Assembly (NCBI GenBank): GCA_032622095.1
Contig: CP136061.1
Location: 26,528,273 to 26,592,272, forward strand
DNA from: Siphonodentalium dalli
Lineage: Eukaryota > Mollusca > Scaphopoda > Gadilida > Siphonodentaliidae
DNA length: 64,000 nt
Direction of reading: 5' to 3'
Shown: in pieces, positions 51,187 through 62,029 of the stretch
Layout: every line of letters begins with the position of its first letter
Position numbering within the stretch: position 1 is the stretch's first letter
Notes under the pieces: model-generated
Told to the model about the DNA's origin: nothing
What the model saw: only the letters and a program-made list of their open reading frames with translations
Database searches by the model: none
Program-made: the position numbers and the translations under genes

Positions 51187-51699
51187 TCAATAATCACGTT
51201 GAGTGTAAAATCCATAACCTCCGGGATTGCATTCTGTACACGCTAACGCTTCCATCTGTCCATCGTGCGTTAAATAACAAGCTTTCACATTCTCTAATTC
51301 AGGTAAAACATGATTAACGGCGTCAATGTGTTGAAACAATATATCAAATTCCTGTTGGTTAATCGTACAGCCTTTCTTCGTGGGGTGCAAATGTTCAGAG
51401 TCCTTCGGTGTGAAATACTGGCGTAAGTGTACTACACCATTATTATGGTCTAAAACCGCATGTAGATTGTGTCCCAGATGCACTTTATCCATAGGACTCC
51501 TGGATACTAAATGTTCGCCGATGGACTTTATATTTTCAGTCAGACATTGCCATCTTTGTAAGCTCATACGAGCCCCGAATGTCGTAGGGATTTTGCCTTC
51601 TTTCCATATTCGTAAGTCAACGTATTTCCGGTCCTCATATTCACCGACTGTGAGAAATCGGTCCCTCCCTAAATTTTTGACGAGAATCTTAGAATCCAT
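51187..51699 (-). CDS. Double PC4-like protein (left-arm copy)
   Basis: Mirror copy of 52584-53096, encoding an identical 170-residue protein on the minus strand. It has the same TATA box (51755-51763) and poly(A) signal. The two copies are transcribed outward, away from the palindrome centre. See the right-arm entry for domains. Confidence 0.85.
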   Translation of the reverse strand: MDSKILVKNLGRDRFLTVGEYEDRKYVDLRIWKEGKIPTTFGARMSLQRWQCLTENIKSIGEHLVSRSPMDKVHLGHNLHAVLDHNNGVVHLRQYFTPKDSEHLHPTKKGCTINQQEFDILFQHIDAVNHVLPELENVKACYLTHDGQMEALACTECNPGGYGFYTQRDY

Positions 51700-51754
51700 G
51701 ATCCTTTCTTAATGAAAATTTAGCTGCGAATGAGCTAGTACCTCGAATCACCGT

Positions 51755-51763
51755 CTTTTTATA
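51755..51763 (-). promoter_or_regulatory. TATA box of the PC4-like gene (left copy)
   Basis: tataaaaag on the minus strand, 55 bases before the ATG; mirror of 52520-52528. Confidence 0.65.
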
Positions 51764-52090
51764 TGATGGGTGACGTTGAAAAAATGAAATTGACCAATCG
51801 AGTAGCGCCTACGGCGGAGCCATTAATAATTAATGCCCGCCCCGTCTTCGTATGGGGCCGTCTTCGTATGGGGCCGACTTCGTTCCATGTTTTATCTTGT
51901 TTTTAATCAATAAATAATCAGATGTTTTATCATGTATATATTGACTGATTCTTCCGTGTTTTAACTTGTTTTTAATCAATAAATCTTCGGATGTTTTATC
52001 ATGTAAAACGTATATATTCATGTCATTATTTGAATTTGTTGATGTGTGTTAATTACTATGTTAGTATGTACGGTATATATATTCAGCCCT

Positions 52091-52192
52091 CATAATTGGC
52101 TACGGCAATCCCTAAGCCATTTGCTGAAGCAAGCTGGGCCACGATAAAGGGTTGCCGTAGCAGATTGCCGAAGCCAAACAATCTGAATTAAA
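52091..52192. other. Non-palindromic centre of the large palindrome
   Basis: 102 bp separating the arms. ctacggcaatccct (52100-52113) pairs with agggttgccgtag (52148-52160) with one bulged base, enclosing a second small palindrome, ttgctgaagcaa (52121-52132). The stem-within-a-loop layout recalls a folded-back DNA end. Confidence 0.8.
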
Positions 52193-52261
52193 AGGGCTGT
52201 ATATATATACCGTACATACTAACATAGTAATTAACACACATCAACAAATTCAAATAATGAC

Positions 52262-52453
52262 ATGAATATATACGTTTTACATGATAAAACATCCGAAGAT
52301 TTATTGATTAAAAACAAGTTAAAACACGGAAGAATCAGTCAATATATACATGATAAAACATCTGATTATTTATTGATTAAAAACAAGATAAAACATGGAA
52401 CGAAGTCGGCCCCATACGAAGACGGCCCCATACGAAGACGGGGCGGGCATTAA
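52262..52453 (+). repeat. Imperfect direct repeats near the palindrome centre
   Basis: Two copies of catgataaaacatc followed by ttattgattaaaaacaag and a taaaacayggaa block, then gccccatacgaagacg twice. An open frame of 63 codons crosses them, reading HDKTSxxLLIKNKxKHG twice, but it has no TATA box or Kozak support and probably just reflects the repeat. Repeats of this kind next to a palindrome could be protein-binding iterons. A mirror copy is at 51830-52021. Confidence 0.5.
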
Positions 52454-52519
52454 TTATTAATGGCTCCGCCGTAGGCGCTACTCGATTGGTCAATTTCATT
52501 TTTTCAACGTCACCCATCA

Positions 52520-52528
52520 TATAAAAAG
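52520..52528 (+). promoter_or_regulatory. TATA box of the PC4-like gene (right copy)
   Basis: tataaaaag, 55 bases before the ATG at 52584; the only ATG between is none in frame, which supports the chosen start. Confidence 0.65.
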
Positions 52529-52583
52529 ACGGTGATTCGAGGTACTAGCTCATTCGCAGCTAAATTTTCATTAAGAAAGGATC

Positions 52584-53096
52584 ATGGATTCTAAGATTCT
52601 CGTCAAAAATTTAGGGAGGGACCGATTTCTCACAGTCGGTGAATATGAGGACCGGAAATACGTTGACTTACGAATATGGAAAGAAGGCAAAATCCCTACG
52701 ACATTCGGGGCTCGTATGAGCTTACAAAGATGGCAATGTCTGACTGAAAATATAAAGTCCATCGGCGAACATTTAGTATCCAGGAGTCCTATGGATAAAG
52801 TGCATCTGGGACACAATCTACATGCGGTTTTAGACCATAATAATGGTGTAGTACACTTACGCCAGTATTTCACACCGAAGGACTCTGAACATTTGCACCC
52901 CACGAAGAAAGGCTGTACGATTAACCAACAGGAATTTGATATATTGTTTCAACACATTGACGCCGTTAATCATGTTTTACCTGAATTAGAGAATGTGAAA
53001 GCTTGTTATTTAACGCACGATGGACAGATGGAAGCGTTAGCGTGTACAGAATGCAATCCCGGAGGTTATGGATTTTACACTCAACGTGATTATTGA
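52584..53096 (+). CDS. Double PC4-like (transcriptional coactivator p15) protein
   Basis: An intact 170-residue single-exon gene with TATA box and AATAAA signal. Residues about 11-60 (FLTVGEYEDRKYVDLRIW, then KIPTTFGARMSLQRWQCL) and about 77-135 (GVVHLRQYFTPKD, then HPTKKGCTINQQEFDIL) each have the PC4 layout: a beta strand with VDLR or VHLR, a P-T-K/F-x-G turn and an amphipathic helix with a Q-W/F pair. PC4 domains bind single-stranded DNA and act in transcription or replication. Two in one chain could form an intramolecular dimer-like unit; PC4 is normally a homodimer. A short C-terminal tail has ACTECNPGG. Likely nuclear. The two mirrored copies give identical products, so selection or recent duplication is indicated. 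Family assignment is by motif only. Confidence 0.75.
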   Translation: MDSKILVKNLGRDRFLTVGEYEDRKYVDLRIWKEGKIPTTFGARMSLQRWQCLTENIKSIGEHLVSRSPMDKVHLGHNLHAVLDHNNGVVHLRQYFTPKDSEHLHPTKKGCTINQQEFDILFQHIDAVNHVLPELENVKACYLTHDGQMEALACTECNPGGYGFYTQRDY

Positions 53097-53132
53097 ACTT
53101 TGACCGTGTGAGGAATACTTATTTTCATCGTA

Positions 53133-53138
53133 AATAAA
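53133..53138 (+). terminator. Poly(A) signal of the PC4-like gene (right copy)
   Basis: AATAAA, 37 bases after the stop codon. Confidence 0.65.
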
Positions 53139-53867
53139 ATATTAACTTATACCATGTTATTCTCAATTATTTCGGACATATACCCGCGTTGGGGGGAGGG
53201 TGTGTGTGTGCGACGATTATTCATGTTTAAATGTTTTGGTGAATTATCGAAAGATCTCTATTTTTATTTATTTTATTGACGGCGACGTCGAACCTTCCTA
53301 CATGGTGAAAACCGCGTCAAGATCCGACTTCTAGAACTCTAGATAAGGCATATTATGTCCACTGCACGTGCGGCTTTAATGACGTCATAGATATTTCAAA
53401 ATAGCCTATCTCCGAGGCGGAGAGAGGTACGGACGAGTCGTTTTCAGATTATTTTTCAGACAGAAGGGGACTATCGTTTGTGGTCGGTTAAGACGAGATA
53501 TTAAGTTTTTTAATTTATTTTGCCAATTAGTGGGATCCCTCTATTTTACCCCCATGGAAATAATGTATATACTCGCGAACACTCATTTTAAAGATTACCC
53601 CGAAGAACTGTTTAAACAATTTAGTTCATTTCAGAACTGAACGAGTACCGTAGGCCATCACTATCATTTACACGATACATCGCCGAAAAAGATTACAAAT
53701 TCTCCAAATTGTGAATTTATTGGTCCGAAACGTGGACCCTCTTTATAATAGGGCGACGTAGGAATTTGACTGCCAATATTCAAAACCGTGTTATATCTGT
53801 TTAAAAGTAGACAACTATGTTCGCACACAACTAATGCGTTATTTAATTAAGCATGGCGGATATTTAA

Positions 53868-53876
53868 CCTTTTATA
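53868..53876 (-). promoter_or_regulatory. Strong TATA-like box with no gene assigned (right copy)
   Basis: Mirror of 50407-50415 (tataaaagg). The roughly 900 bp between the PC4-like gene and the acidic-protein gene otherwise holds no ORF that I can defend. Confidence 0.35.
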
Positions 53877-54092
53877 GGACAGGCCGGCAGTATGCTAATA
53901 AGCCAATTATACTACATTACAAACTGTACTCGCTGTTAATACACCGCTGCGCACGTGTCGCGGAATGAAAATGACTGCGAGTGTATCGGCTAATTCCAAT
54001 GACCGGAAATGGGCAGAACGTTGAAACATCTGGTGTAATTATACTGTAACGTGAATTTCGGTCAAGCATAGTGGCGATGATTCGTTACTGGG

Positions 54093-54104
54093 TATAATAT
54101 AAGG
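54093..54104 (+). promoter_or_regulatory. TATA box of the acidic-protein gene (right copy)
   Basis: tataatataagg, 32 bases before the ATG at 54137. Confidence 0.55.
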
Positions 54105-54136
54105 TGAAATTCTTCACTTGACACAAAACTACAGAC

Positions 54137-54766
54137 ATGGAAACACCTAACGCATTTAGTGACGGCGAGACACCCACGATGGAAATGGTATGTATAAATA
54201 TAACTTTTATTTCATTTTAAATTGAACATGATATTTAGTTAAAGGCAATAGTAGCGTTCGTTTGAGAAATATTCATACTCGTTGAAACCGGGGATTTCTT
54301 TGTGTATTGTTTTTGAATTCGAACAATTTATATAGTATACTCGTATTCTGTCAGCGGTGCGATTTTATTGGTTTTTAATTACACAACCCCAAACGCTCTT
54401 TATTCATATCGGGAAAACAGTAACTAATAACGCTTTTAATATATCCGAGGGCTAAACGAAAGACGAGTTGCTTGGAACAAGATTTTTATAACATATTCAT
54501 GTAAAGCCTATATTTTTTACTACTGGCCCTAAAATAGTAAGGAACCATATTGATAACCCAACATTGACACACCTTCGTTAATCACTCGTATCCGTATAAT
54601 AATTTTTTTTTAATCCGAACGTCTTTTCTTCTGTTTCCAGCCAAAAGACGAAATGAGCAATTGGGACGATTGGGAGCTGAGCGACGAGGAAAAGACAATG
54701 ACTTCGTGCACGTGGGACAGCGATGACGTAGAGCCGCCGAAGAAGAAAGGGGACAATAAGGATTAA
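54137..54766 (+). CDS. Small acidic protein, two exons
   Basis: Exon 1 is 54137-54187 (17 codons, starts METPNAFSDGETP) with donor ATG|gtatgt. Exon 2 is 54641-54766, after the acceptor tctgtttccag. The junction is phase 0 and the product is 58 residues. It is strongly acidic, with DEMSNWDDWELSDEEK in the middle and a basic tail PPKKKGDNK. It has no membrane segment or signal peptide. Trp-flanked acidic stretches like this occur in transcription-activation and protein-binding peptides, but I do not recognise the family. TATA box and AATAAA (54786-54791) frame it, which supports a real gene although it is too short to appear as a single ORF. It is co-oriented with the PC4-like gene in the same arm. 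Confidence 0.7.
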
Positions 54767-54785
54767 CGCCCCTGACAATTTCTAT

Positions 54786-54791
54786 AATAAA
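54786..54791 (+). terminator. Poly(A) signal of the acidic-protein gene (right copy)
   Basis: AATAAA 20 bases after the stop codon; mirror copy at 49492-49497. Confidence 0.6.
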
Positions 54792-55432
54792 CGGATTAAT
54801 GTTTTATCGGATTTCGTTCCATTCTGTGTAAAAAAGGGTATAGTAAACATATATATTTTATTCACTATAATTTGATCTACGCATTTTATAACTGTGTGCG
54901 TGGGGGGTGCGTTCATACACTCGCAAATTTTACGGCAAACACTAAAACATTTCGTATATATTAATTTATGAGGGCGTGGATTATAAATAAAGTTTACCTG
55001 GCAAATTTGCGAATTTATCAATGTACCACCATAGACAGAGATATATTTCAAAACAATTTTGTATAGAATATATACTTATACTCACATTATATCAAACGTT
55101 CCTCGTCGTATCTATTTTCATTGAGCCATCTATGATATCACATCAAGAAACGACCGTTTATATACCTGAGGGGGTCGACGAAAAAAGCTATATATAATAA
55201 ACATGTCCGTACGTGTTTATATATTTATAGATGGGGGATCGAGTCTGAACGTGTTATAGCGAATCGACTGGCCGTCAGAAAGCGGCTGTGTCATGACACG
55301 TATTAATAGATAATTTATACAGAAGCACATCGTCGATAGTAAATCGATATTGACTCGTAGTATATGACGTGAGCAGGCGTGGGCGGCGAACGTGTTTGAA
55401 CATGTCCGGCCAAAAATATCCCTTACGTATAA

Positions 55433-55693
55433 TTATATGCTAATGGGGATCATAGACCGACGCGTGGGCGGAGAATATAGGTCAAACTCCATGTACTGCA
55501 GAGAATGTAGGTCAACCTGTCTAGACTGACACCAAACGGGCGGGGTATCATCATCTCTAAGAACAATAACTCTAAACGATAAATAGAGGTACGAAGGCGG
55601 CGAGTTTATAATACCACACCATATTCGCTCATCTTTTCGCTGGTATAAGGACGATAGTTCTTCCCATGATTCGAGACAATACACGGGTGCCAT
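55433..55693 (-). pseudogene. ORF broken at the palindrome edge (start of a lost gene?)
   Basis: A minus-strand ATG at 55693 opens a frame beginning MAPVYCLESWEELSSLYQRK and continuing IWCGIINSPPSYLYL, protein-like in composition. A tataat-like box lies about 20 bases upstream. After residue 46 it crosses position 55553 and reads into the inverted terminus, where the frame is meaningless. If real, the gene was cut when the inverted arm was joined here. No family recognised. Confidence 0.35.
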
Positions 55694-55978
55694 TTGTGCA
55701 GAAATATATTATCGACGAACTACAATTTACAAAGGCATAAGAAAAGTAAAGACGGAGGTATGTCGGGAACACCATCGAATAACGATATATTCAGTCGATA
55801 CGAAGATACTGAGTATGATCTAGATTGCATTTCTTATATCAGGATCATTTTGGATCGTATAACACCGTGTAGATACGCTTTGTTAGCGCTTCACAAATTT
55901 CCCCGTTGTATAATGACACTATCAGATGCCTTTATGACCATAATTGAAACCCATCAGGGCTCATCGAGTGTCTTTTGA
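55694..55978 (+). CDS. Hypothetical ORF with a Cys-x2-Cys...His segment
   Basis: The frame opens after a stop near 55662 and reads CHLCRNILSTNYNLQRHKKS, which resembles half of a C2H2 zinc finger lacking its second His, followed by GTPSNNDIFSRYEDTEYDLD. It runs into the diverged tandem repeats at its end. No promoter or splice sites are clear. It may be a fragment of an element gene. Confidence 0.25.
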   Translation: MCRNILSTNYNLQRHKKSKDGGMSGTPSNNDIFSRYEDTEYDLDCISYIRIILDRITPCRYALLALHKFPRCIMTLSDAFMTIIETHQGSSSVF

Positions 55979-55979
55979 T

Positions 55980-57075
55980 CAATTATTATCACATTTCACC
56001 AGTTCCAACATGACATGTACAACTTCCCTATCAACAATGTTTTCTAAATTGCCAAAACTGAGTGCATTTATGATGTTGCTTCATATCTGAGGATACCATG
56101 GGGTGTAATTTCATTGATTGCTACCACGCATCAAGGGTCAAAATACAATACACATTTCTCCTGACCAAGGCCTCAGAAAGTGTCTTTTCATCTATTTTTA
56201 TCATATTTCATGAGTTCCAGCATGTAATGTTCACCTTCGCTAGCAATACTGTTCCCTAAAATTGCATATGGACTACATATGGACTGTGGATTGATCTCTA
56301 GGGACCCAATGGCTGTAATTAAATATATTTTAAAAACACATGGAGCTTAAGACATGAAATTTACAATTTTCCTGACCAAATTATGACCTACAATACACTA
56401 TGAGGTCCCTTTATGTTCATAACTCAGTCATAAGTACTCATGAAGTGTCTTTTTATCCATTTTATCACATTTCATGGGTTCCAACATGAAATGTTTACCT
56501 TCACCGCCGACATTGTGGCCTACAGTTGAAAACTTGAGAACATTTACGCTGTGTCTAGGCGACCGATGGGGTGTAATTACATTGATTGTTAAAACACATG
56601 TAGGATAAAATATGAAATTTACACTTTTCCTGACCAAATTATGGCTTACAATCTAGTATGAGATGCCGTTGTTGTCATAACTCAAAGTCATCAGAGCTCA
56701 GTAAGTGCCTTTTGATGCATGTTTATCACATTTGATGAGTTCCAACATGAAATATACACTTTCCCTGGCAAGAATGTTGCCTAAAATTGCAAAATTGAGT
56801 CAATTTATGCTCTAGGTTAATGTCTAGGACACCACTCCCATGTCCCTTAATTCATTTTTTACCATAGATGAAGGGTCAAATATGAAATACATATTTCTCC
56901 TGACCAAATTATGGGGTACATTGGCACTATGAGATGACTTTATGTTCATAACTCAAAGATATGAGGTCTCGTGAAGTGTCTTTACATCTATTTTTATCAT
57001 ATTTCATGAGTTCCAGGATGAAATATTCACCTTCACTAGCAATATTGTTGTCTAAAATTGCAAACGTTTTCTCAA
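55980..57075. repeat. Diverged tandem repeat, about 240-280 bp units
   Basis: Four to five degenerate units share atcacatttcatgagttcca, acatgaaatgttcacctt, gcaacattgttgcctaaaat, ggggtgtaatt and cctgaccaaattatg in the same order. Non-coding. Confidence 0.8.
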
Positions 57076-58309
57076 AATATGAGATATTGCGCGAACTGTT
57101 AGTGAGCTAATTGATTTTTGTGTCAAATTTGATCCAACATAGACGAAAACATTCAATAATTATGAAGGACTTACTCGAAAACTGAATTTTTATTGTTTTT
57201 TTTTTTATAAATGTGAGGGTTATTTTCACACTAGCTCTTGTATATTCGTTCTTATGTCATCGTTTTTGTTTCAAAGTATTTGTTTTTTGTTGATAATTGA
57301 CAACCCTGCATTATTTTGATCGAGAATGAAAAACAAAATATTGTATTTTTATGCATTGGTTCGTTATGGTCCTAATATGAAACATTTTAACTCAAATGCT
57401 ATATTATTTCGGTTAAATACAAGCTATGTTAACATTTTTCTAGGAAATATTCATTTCTGCATCATTATATTTGCGATGATGAACACATTCACACATTAGA
57501 CCGAATGGATTCGCACAAAGCCTTCCTTTATTATAAGACTTCGATAGAAATTATATACGTTTTCTCAAATTATAAGATTTTGGTCCAAATTTCATTTAAA
57601 TACTTGATTGTTGCTTCCAACTGTATTTCAAATAGACGAAATATTTCCATTTTATTTAAAAACAGACGAAATATTTACAATGCTTATCAAGTAATTACAT
57701 TGTTCTTCGATATTAGTTGTTAGATTATGGTTTTCTAACGTTTTATGAAGAGTAGTATTCAAAATTTTATATTCCTTTTTTTTTTCTGTCAGTGTAAAGA
57801 GGCAACATTCTGCATATGCATATCTTAAAGAGTGCTTATATACTTTAACATTAAAGTATACATCATAACCCACATATTTGAACACATAACATTCGTGCAT
57901 ATAATGGCATATTGATAAGACACACCGGACCACCATAGAGCTTATAGCGTATGTGGAACTGAATAGTTAACTATAGTAGAGGGCTTTTTTACTTGATTTA
58001 ACAGTGAAAAGGGCACTTAATGTACATCATAATATAACGCACTAATATGTATTGGATTTGCTTTAAGAAACACGGACGTATACATACATCAGATACGCAT
58101 ACTTAGAACACATTCACGTCGTGTATATACTGAAGTATACCACGTATATAGTCCACAAAGACATAGCCCTGCATGTGAAAACTCAGTTTAACTATACATT
58201 AAAGAGCGTTTATACGTGATTTACCTGTGAAAATGGAAATTTTTATACATCATATCACATAGAGGTACCGTACTTGCTTTAAGAATATGGACAGTTATAG
58301 GCACAATCA
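57076..58309. other. AT-rich interior of the large element, nothing recognised
   Basis: No domain, RNA gene or clear repeat. Short ORFs (57505-57723 and 57652-57936 on opposite strands) are typical of AT-rich DNA. Confidence 0.4.
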
Positions 58310-59700
58310 TAACAACAATGGAGACCAGCGTTCTTACACAGAAATCAGTAATTTATGCACTAAAATGGTAACAACAATGAAAATATACACTCTGTGAACT
58401 GCCATAGACATCAGAACTATTAAGAATTTATGAGTTGTCTCGCTTGTTTAGTTGCGATACATGATGCAATAATTTGAGTTACCAACAATAAAACAGTATT
58501 GACGCTATATATTATCCATATACCGACGGTTTTAGACTATATTTCTACTAATAATGCTATTAAATGAACGACAATTAAGATAAATGCACTATGAATGCAT
58601 ATATGAAGTCAATATGTATACACGCGTCCACATAGCAGGCCTTTTCCAGACCAATGTTTGATACCCCCGTATAAAATAGAGCGTTTTGAGAAGAATATGT
58701 GAAATTAATATGCACATGTGTTCACATAGTAGGTCTTATCGTCATATGAAACTTCCACGTAGTACATGCTTTGTTTCCTCTGTATAACAGACTAAATGTA
58801 TAGGATGTACAATACATATAATTGGTGAAAAGAATACATGAAGTATTTATGCATTAGTCTACACCATATGGGCTCTTTATTGTCTCCATGTAATGGAGAT
58901 TTTAGACTAAATTTCTTCTAATAATGCTATAAATGAACGATAATAAAGAGAAATGAACGATTAAAGAATACATCAAGTAAATATGTATACACGCATCCAC
59001 ATAGTAGGTCTTTTCCAGACCAATGTTTTGATGCCTCTGTATTAACAGAGAGCTTGGAGTATATATGAATGAACGGTAAGGAATATGTGAAATTAATATA
59101 GACATGTGTTCGCATAGTAGCCCTATCGGGGGCATGTTTCCTTAAATGGTAGCAATAATGAAAATTTACACTGTGTATTACAAACCACTCAAGGCTTCAG
59201 AAATATTACTAATTTTTGTGTTGTGATCAGTTGTCTCGCTTGTTTAGCTGCGATACATGATTCAATAATTTCATTTACCGCCAATAAAGCAGTATTGACT
59301 GGTATTGACGCATTATTTTCTCAATATAACGGCGAGTTTAGATTCCTACTAATAATGCTATAAATTAACGACAATAAAGAGAAATCGAAGATTAAAGAGT
59401 ACATCGAATAAATGTGTATACACGCGTTCCGCTCGTATGCCTTTTCCAGACCAATGGTTGATAACCCCCTACATAATAGAGCGTTTTGATAAGAACACGT
59501 GTCCACATAGTAGGCCTTTCGTGACATGAGACTGTCACTTGGTACAGACTGTCACTTGGTACATGCTTTGTTTCCTCTGTATAACAGCCTATCTTGATGG
59601 GAGTTATAATACATATAATTGATGAAAATAATGCATGAAGTAAGTATTTATACACTAGTCTACATAATATGGGCTCTTTAGTTTCTCCATTTAATGGAGA
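58310..59700. repeat. Diverged tandem repeat, units of about 350-430 bp
   Basis: Three or more copies with actaataatgctataaatga, cgacaataaagagaaat, gtatacacgcgtccacatag and ggccttttccagaccaatg, then tttgtttcctctgtataaca. Non-coding; overlapping ORFs on the minus strand are repeat shadows. Confidence 0.8.
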
Positions 59701-61328
59701 TTTTAGAGTAATAATATGAATGAACTATGACTAGAATACATCGAAGAACCAGACACCAATGCCATACTCCTACCATCCATGGAGCAATTAATATACATGA
59801 TATAAGACATAAAATACAACAGACAGTATCGTGTGCAACCGCTAAGGTATCATATGAATGAACCGTCATACACAATGATGTTACAACCAAAACTGCCTTA
59901 TGGACGAAATACTGGAACTGATTATACATTTGATACACGACATGTAATTCCACTCTATACATGGTCAGTTAGATATCTTGCGAAAGTGACGTGCACCTTT
60001 AAGGTATGTGACCAAAATGTGTTGTATTGTATTTTATATATATGACCATTTCTGCAGTAAATAACGCCACATCATTACTAGTGGGACTATGTGTGAAGCT
60101 CTTTGAATTAAATGAGCTTACTATGGTGGACATGTTTAACCAGATACGTTCTTCAAATAATGTTGGGATTTAAATTGAAGCTTAATTAGCCCTTCAAGCT
60201 TTCCAAATCAAGGTTATGGCGTGAAACAACCTGGAGAGAAAGATTTTATTTAGTTACTAATGTGGGTTCAAATAGAAACACATGGCGAAGGCCATGATTC
60301 GAGCCTGTATGGCGCTTCATAGCCCATTAAAGGCGCGCCGATGGGTGTGGTTAACTTTAATATGTCATGTGTAGGCCAGAAGCCACGAGGAACCCATTGC
60401 TGTCCATGTCTGTACCCCATATATACTGCTATATGCAGTCGACCTACCTAGGACCTCAGTTTCTCCTTTCCTGTGTGGCTATTCCAAACCCTAGTGAAAT
60501 GCGTTTGAAAATATACAGAGCGTTATTAAGAAGGATCGCTGATGCGTATAATATAACCAATATTTAGTCAACATTTTAAGAAAACCCATTATTGAAACAT
60601 TGCGTTTGATAGTGTAGGGATTTGACCATATAATGGTTATCAGTGAAGTGATGACATGTGCACTAAATGACCTCAGTCAGTAAAGGCTAGTTCAGACCAT
60701 ATGAGAACCACACTCACCACCCATGCCTATATCCAAACAAACACCATGGCGACAGCGAAACACTACGAAGCTTCTCCCCACACGGACACTGTTGTCTTCC
60801 ATGGATAATTTCTGATCCCATGTTGAGACCAAATTTCAGCCAAAGGGATCCCGTGGTTTCTGAGAAAATTATATTACAATGATGTACGGATGACGGACGA
60901 AGAGTGATTGGTTTTAGTTTCCACACAGATGTGTACCAACACGTTTTGAGACTGATATAGATGAAGTGTCCCTTTTATTATTGTTACGATGTGAAGTTGG
61001 CTAGTTCATACCCGTAATATCAGTTTCACTGGCCAGTGTCACTTAGAAACAATATTACGGATCATTGTCACATACAAAGGTCTTCAAAGGGAAGTCTATA
61101 ATATGAGTAATATTTTCGCGGGCTTTTAAAGTTGTATATATATATATATATAATAGGTGTGGCTTCACATTAGCAAAGATGTCCCAATGAACATGCACAC
61201 CGTGAAAGGAGGAAATATTAATAATCAAGGCTGTATTCTCAATACAGGGGGAGGGGGTAATTTAATTTGTTACAGTCAATGGAGCGATTATTAATGAATA
61301 AATTACGGAAAACAAGATGTGAAGAGGC
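59701..61328. other. Unassigned interior sequence
   Basis: No convincing gene. A (TA)n run lies at about 61134-61153. ORFs at 59833-60045, 60367-60567 and 60714-60926 lack motifs, promoter or splice context. Confidence 0.35.
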
Positions 61329-61381
61329 CTATATGACATCTGTAGAGCGTGCTACCTATATGACATCTGTAGAGCGTGCTA
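61328..61381. repeat. 27-bp tandem duplication
   Basis: cctatatgacatctgtagag followed by cgtgcta, twice in tandem. Confidence 0.9.
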
Positions 61382-61769
61382 ACGGATTTAGTCATAGAAA
61401 GAGTAATATCCAAGATGGATGCTTCGTTCAAATTCTATAGAGCCCATCTGGAGGTGCTGCTACTAAACAAGGAATTTTTTCAAAAACTTGGAGATGAAAG
61501 TGGATATTCGAAGATTATGAGGGATTAGAAGTTGTAAGAAAAAGAAGAGCGAATAAAAACAGGAAGTGGTAGATAAAAAAGAGGGATAAAAAAAAAGATA
61601 ACAAAGAAAAATTATGAATAAATAGAGGATATCCACCCTTTTTCAGTGGATATGGGTTATATCTCATGAGTGATGACAAAACATTGAATTTCCACGATAT
61701 GATCAAATAATAAGCATGTGATACAACGCTTAGCCGATGGTTGTGGAGTCAGCCGGTAGGTTTCACGAG

Positions 61770-61890
61770 GGATTGCGTCAGATTCCAATGACTCAGGCGT
61801 TGCGCCGGAAGTAGGGATTGCGCCAGATTCGAATGACTCAGGCATTGCGCCAGAAGTAGGGATTGCGTCAGATTCGAATGACAGACATTG
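61770..61890. repeat. 45-bp tandem repeat, 2.7 copies
   Basis: ggattgcgtcagattcgaat starts at 61770, 61815 and 61860, followed by gactcaggcrttgcgcc and rgaagta. The minus-strand ORF here (PESxESxAIP repeats) is repeat-driven. Confidence 0.9.
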
Positions 61891-62029
61891 CAGGAGGCAG
61901 AGTTTCTTATGGGCTGGATCTTATTCTATGGTTTAGGAGACGTGTGTAGACCACTCAATATCCCCTCAGGTGTAGTGTGGAACCCTCAGAAGTGGCAGTG
62001 GGTTAGATATATTAAAAGACCGTTAATTT

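Larger units (their letters stand above)
48730..52090. repeat. Left arm of the 6.8-kb palindrome
   Basis: 3,361 bp. Every feature in it reappears inverted in 52193-55553: the two coordinates of any pair sum to 104283. Wherever compared (both ends, the gene regions, the inner edge) the arms are identical or nearly so, and the encoded proteins are identical. Confidence 0.97.
52193..55553. repeat. Right arm of the 6.8-kb palindrome
   Basis: Inverted copy of 48730-52090. Its outer end, ...ggggtatcatca, is a full copy of the element terminus, here facing internal sequence (tctctaag) and not a target duplication. Confidence 0.97.

Noticed and set aside
51380..51712. 110-codon ORF opposite the PC4-like gene (and its mirror at 52571-52903)
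   Set aside because: A shadow of the PC4-like coding frame on the other strand.
48730..55553. Palindrome as a pure sequencing artefact (unsplit hairpin-adapter read)
   Set aside because: The two outer flanks differ, the 102-bp centre is unique, and a third diverged terminus with matching GTCAAC exists at 62.6 kb; still worth confirming with spanning reads.
60240..60350. Possible tRNA B-box-like words (ggttcaaat, gattcgagcc)
   Set aside because: No cloverleaf or paired A box can be made around them.
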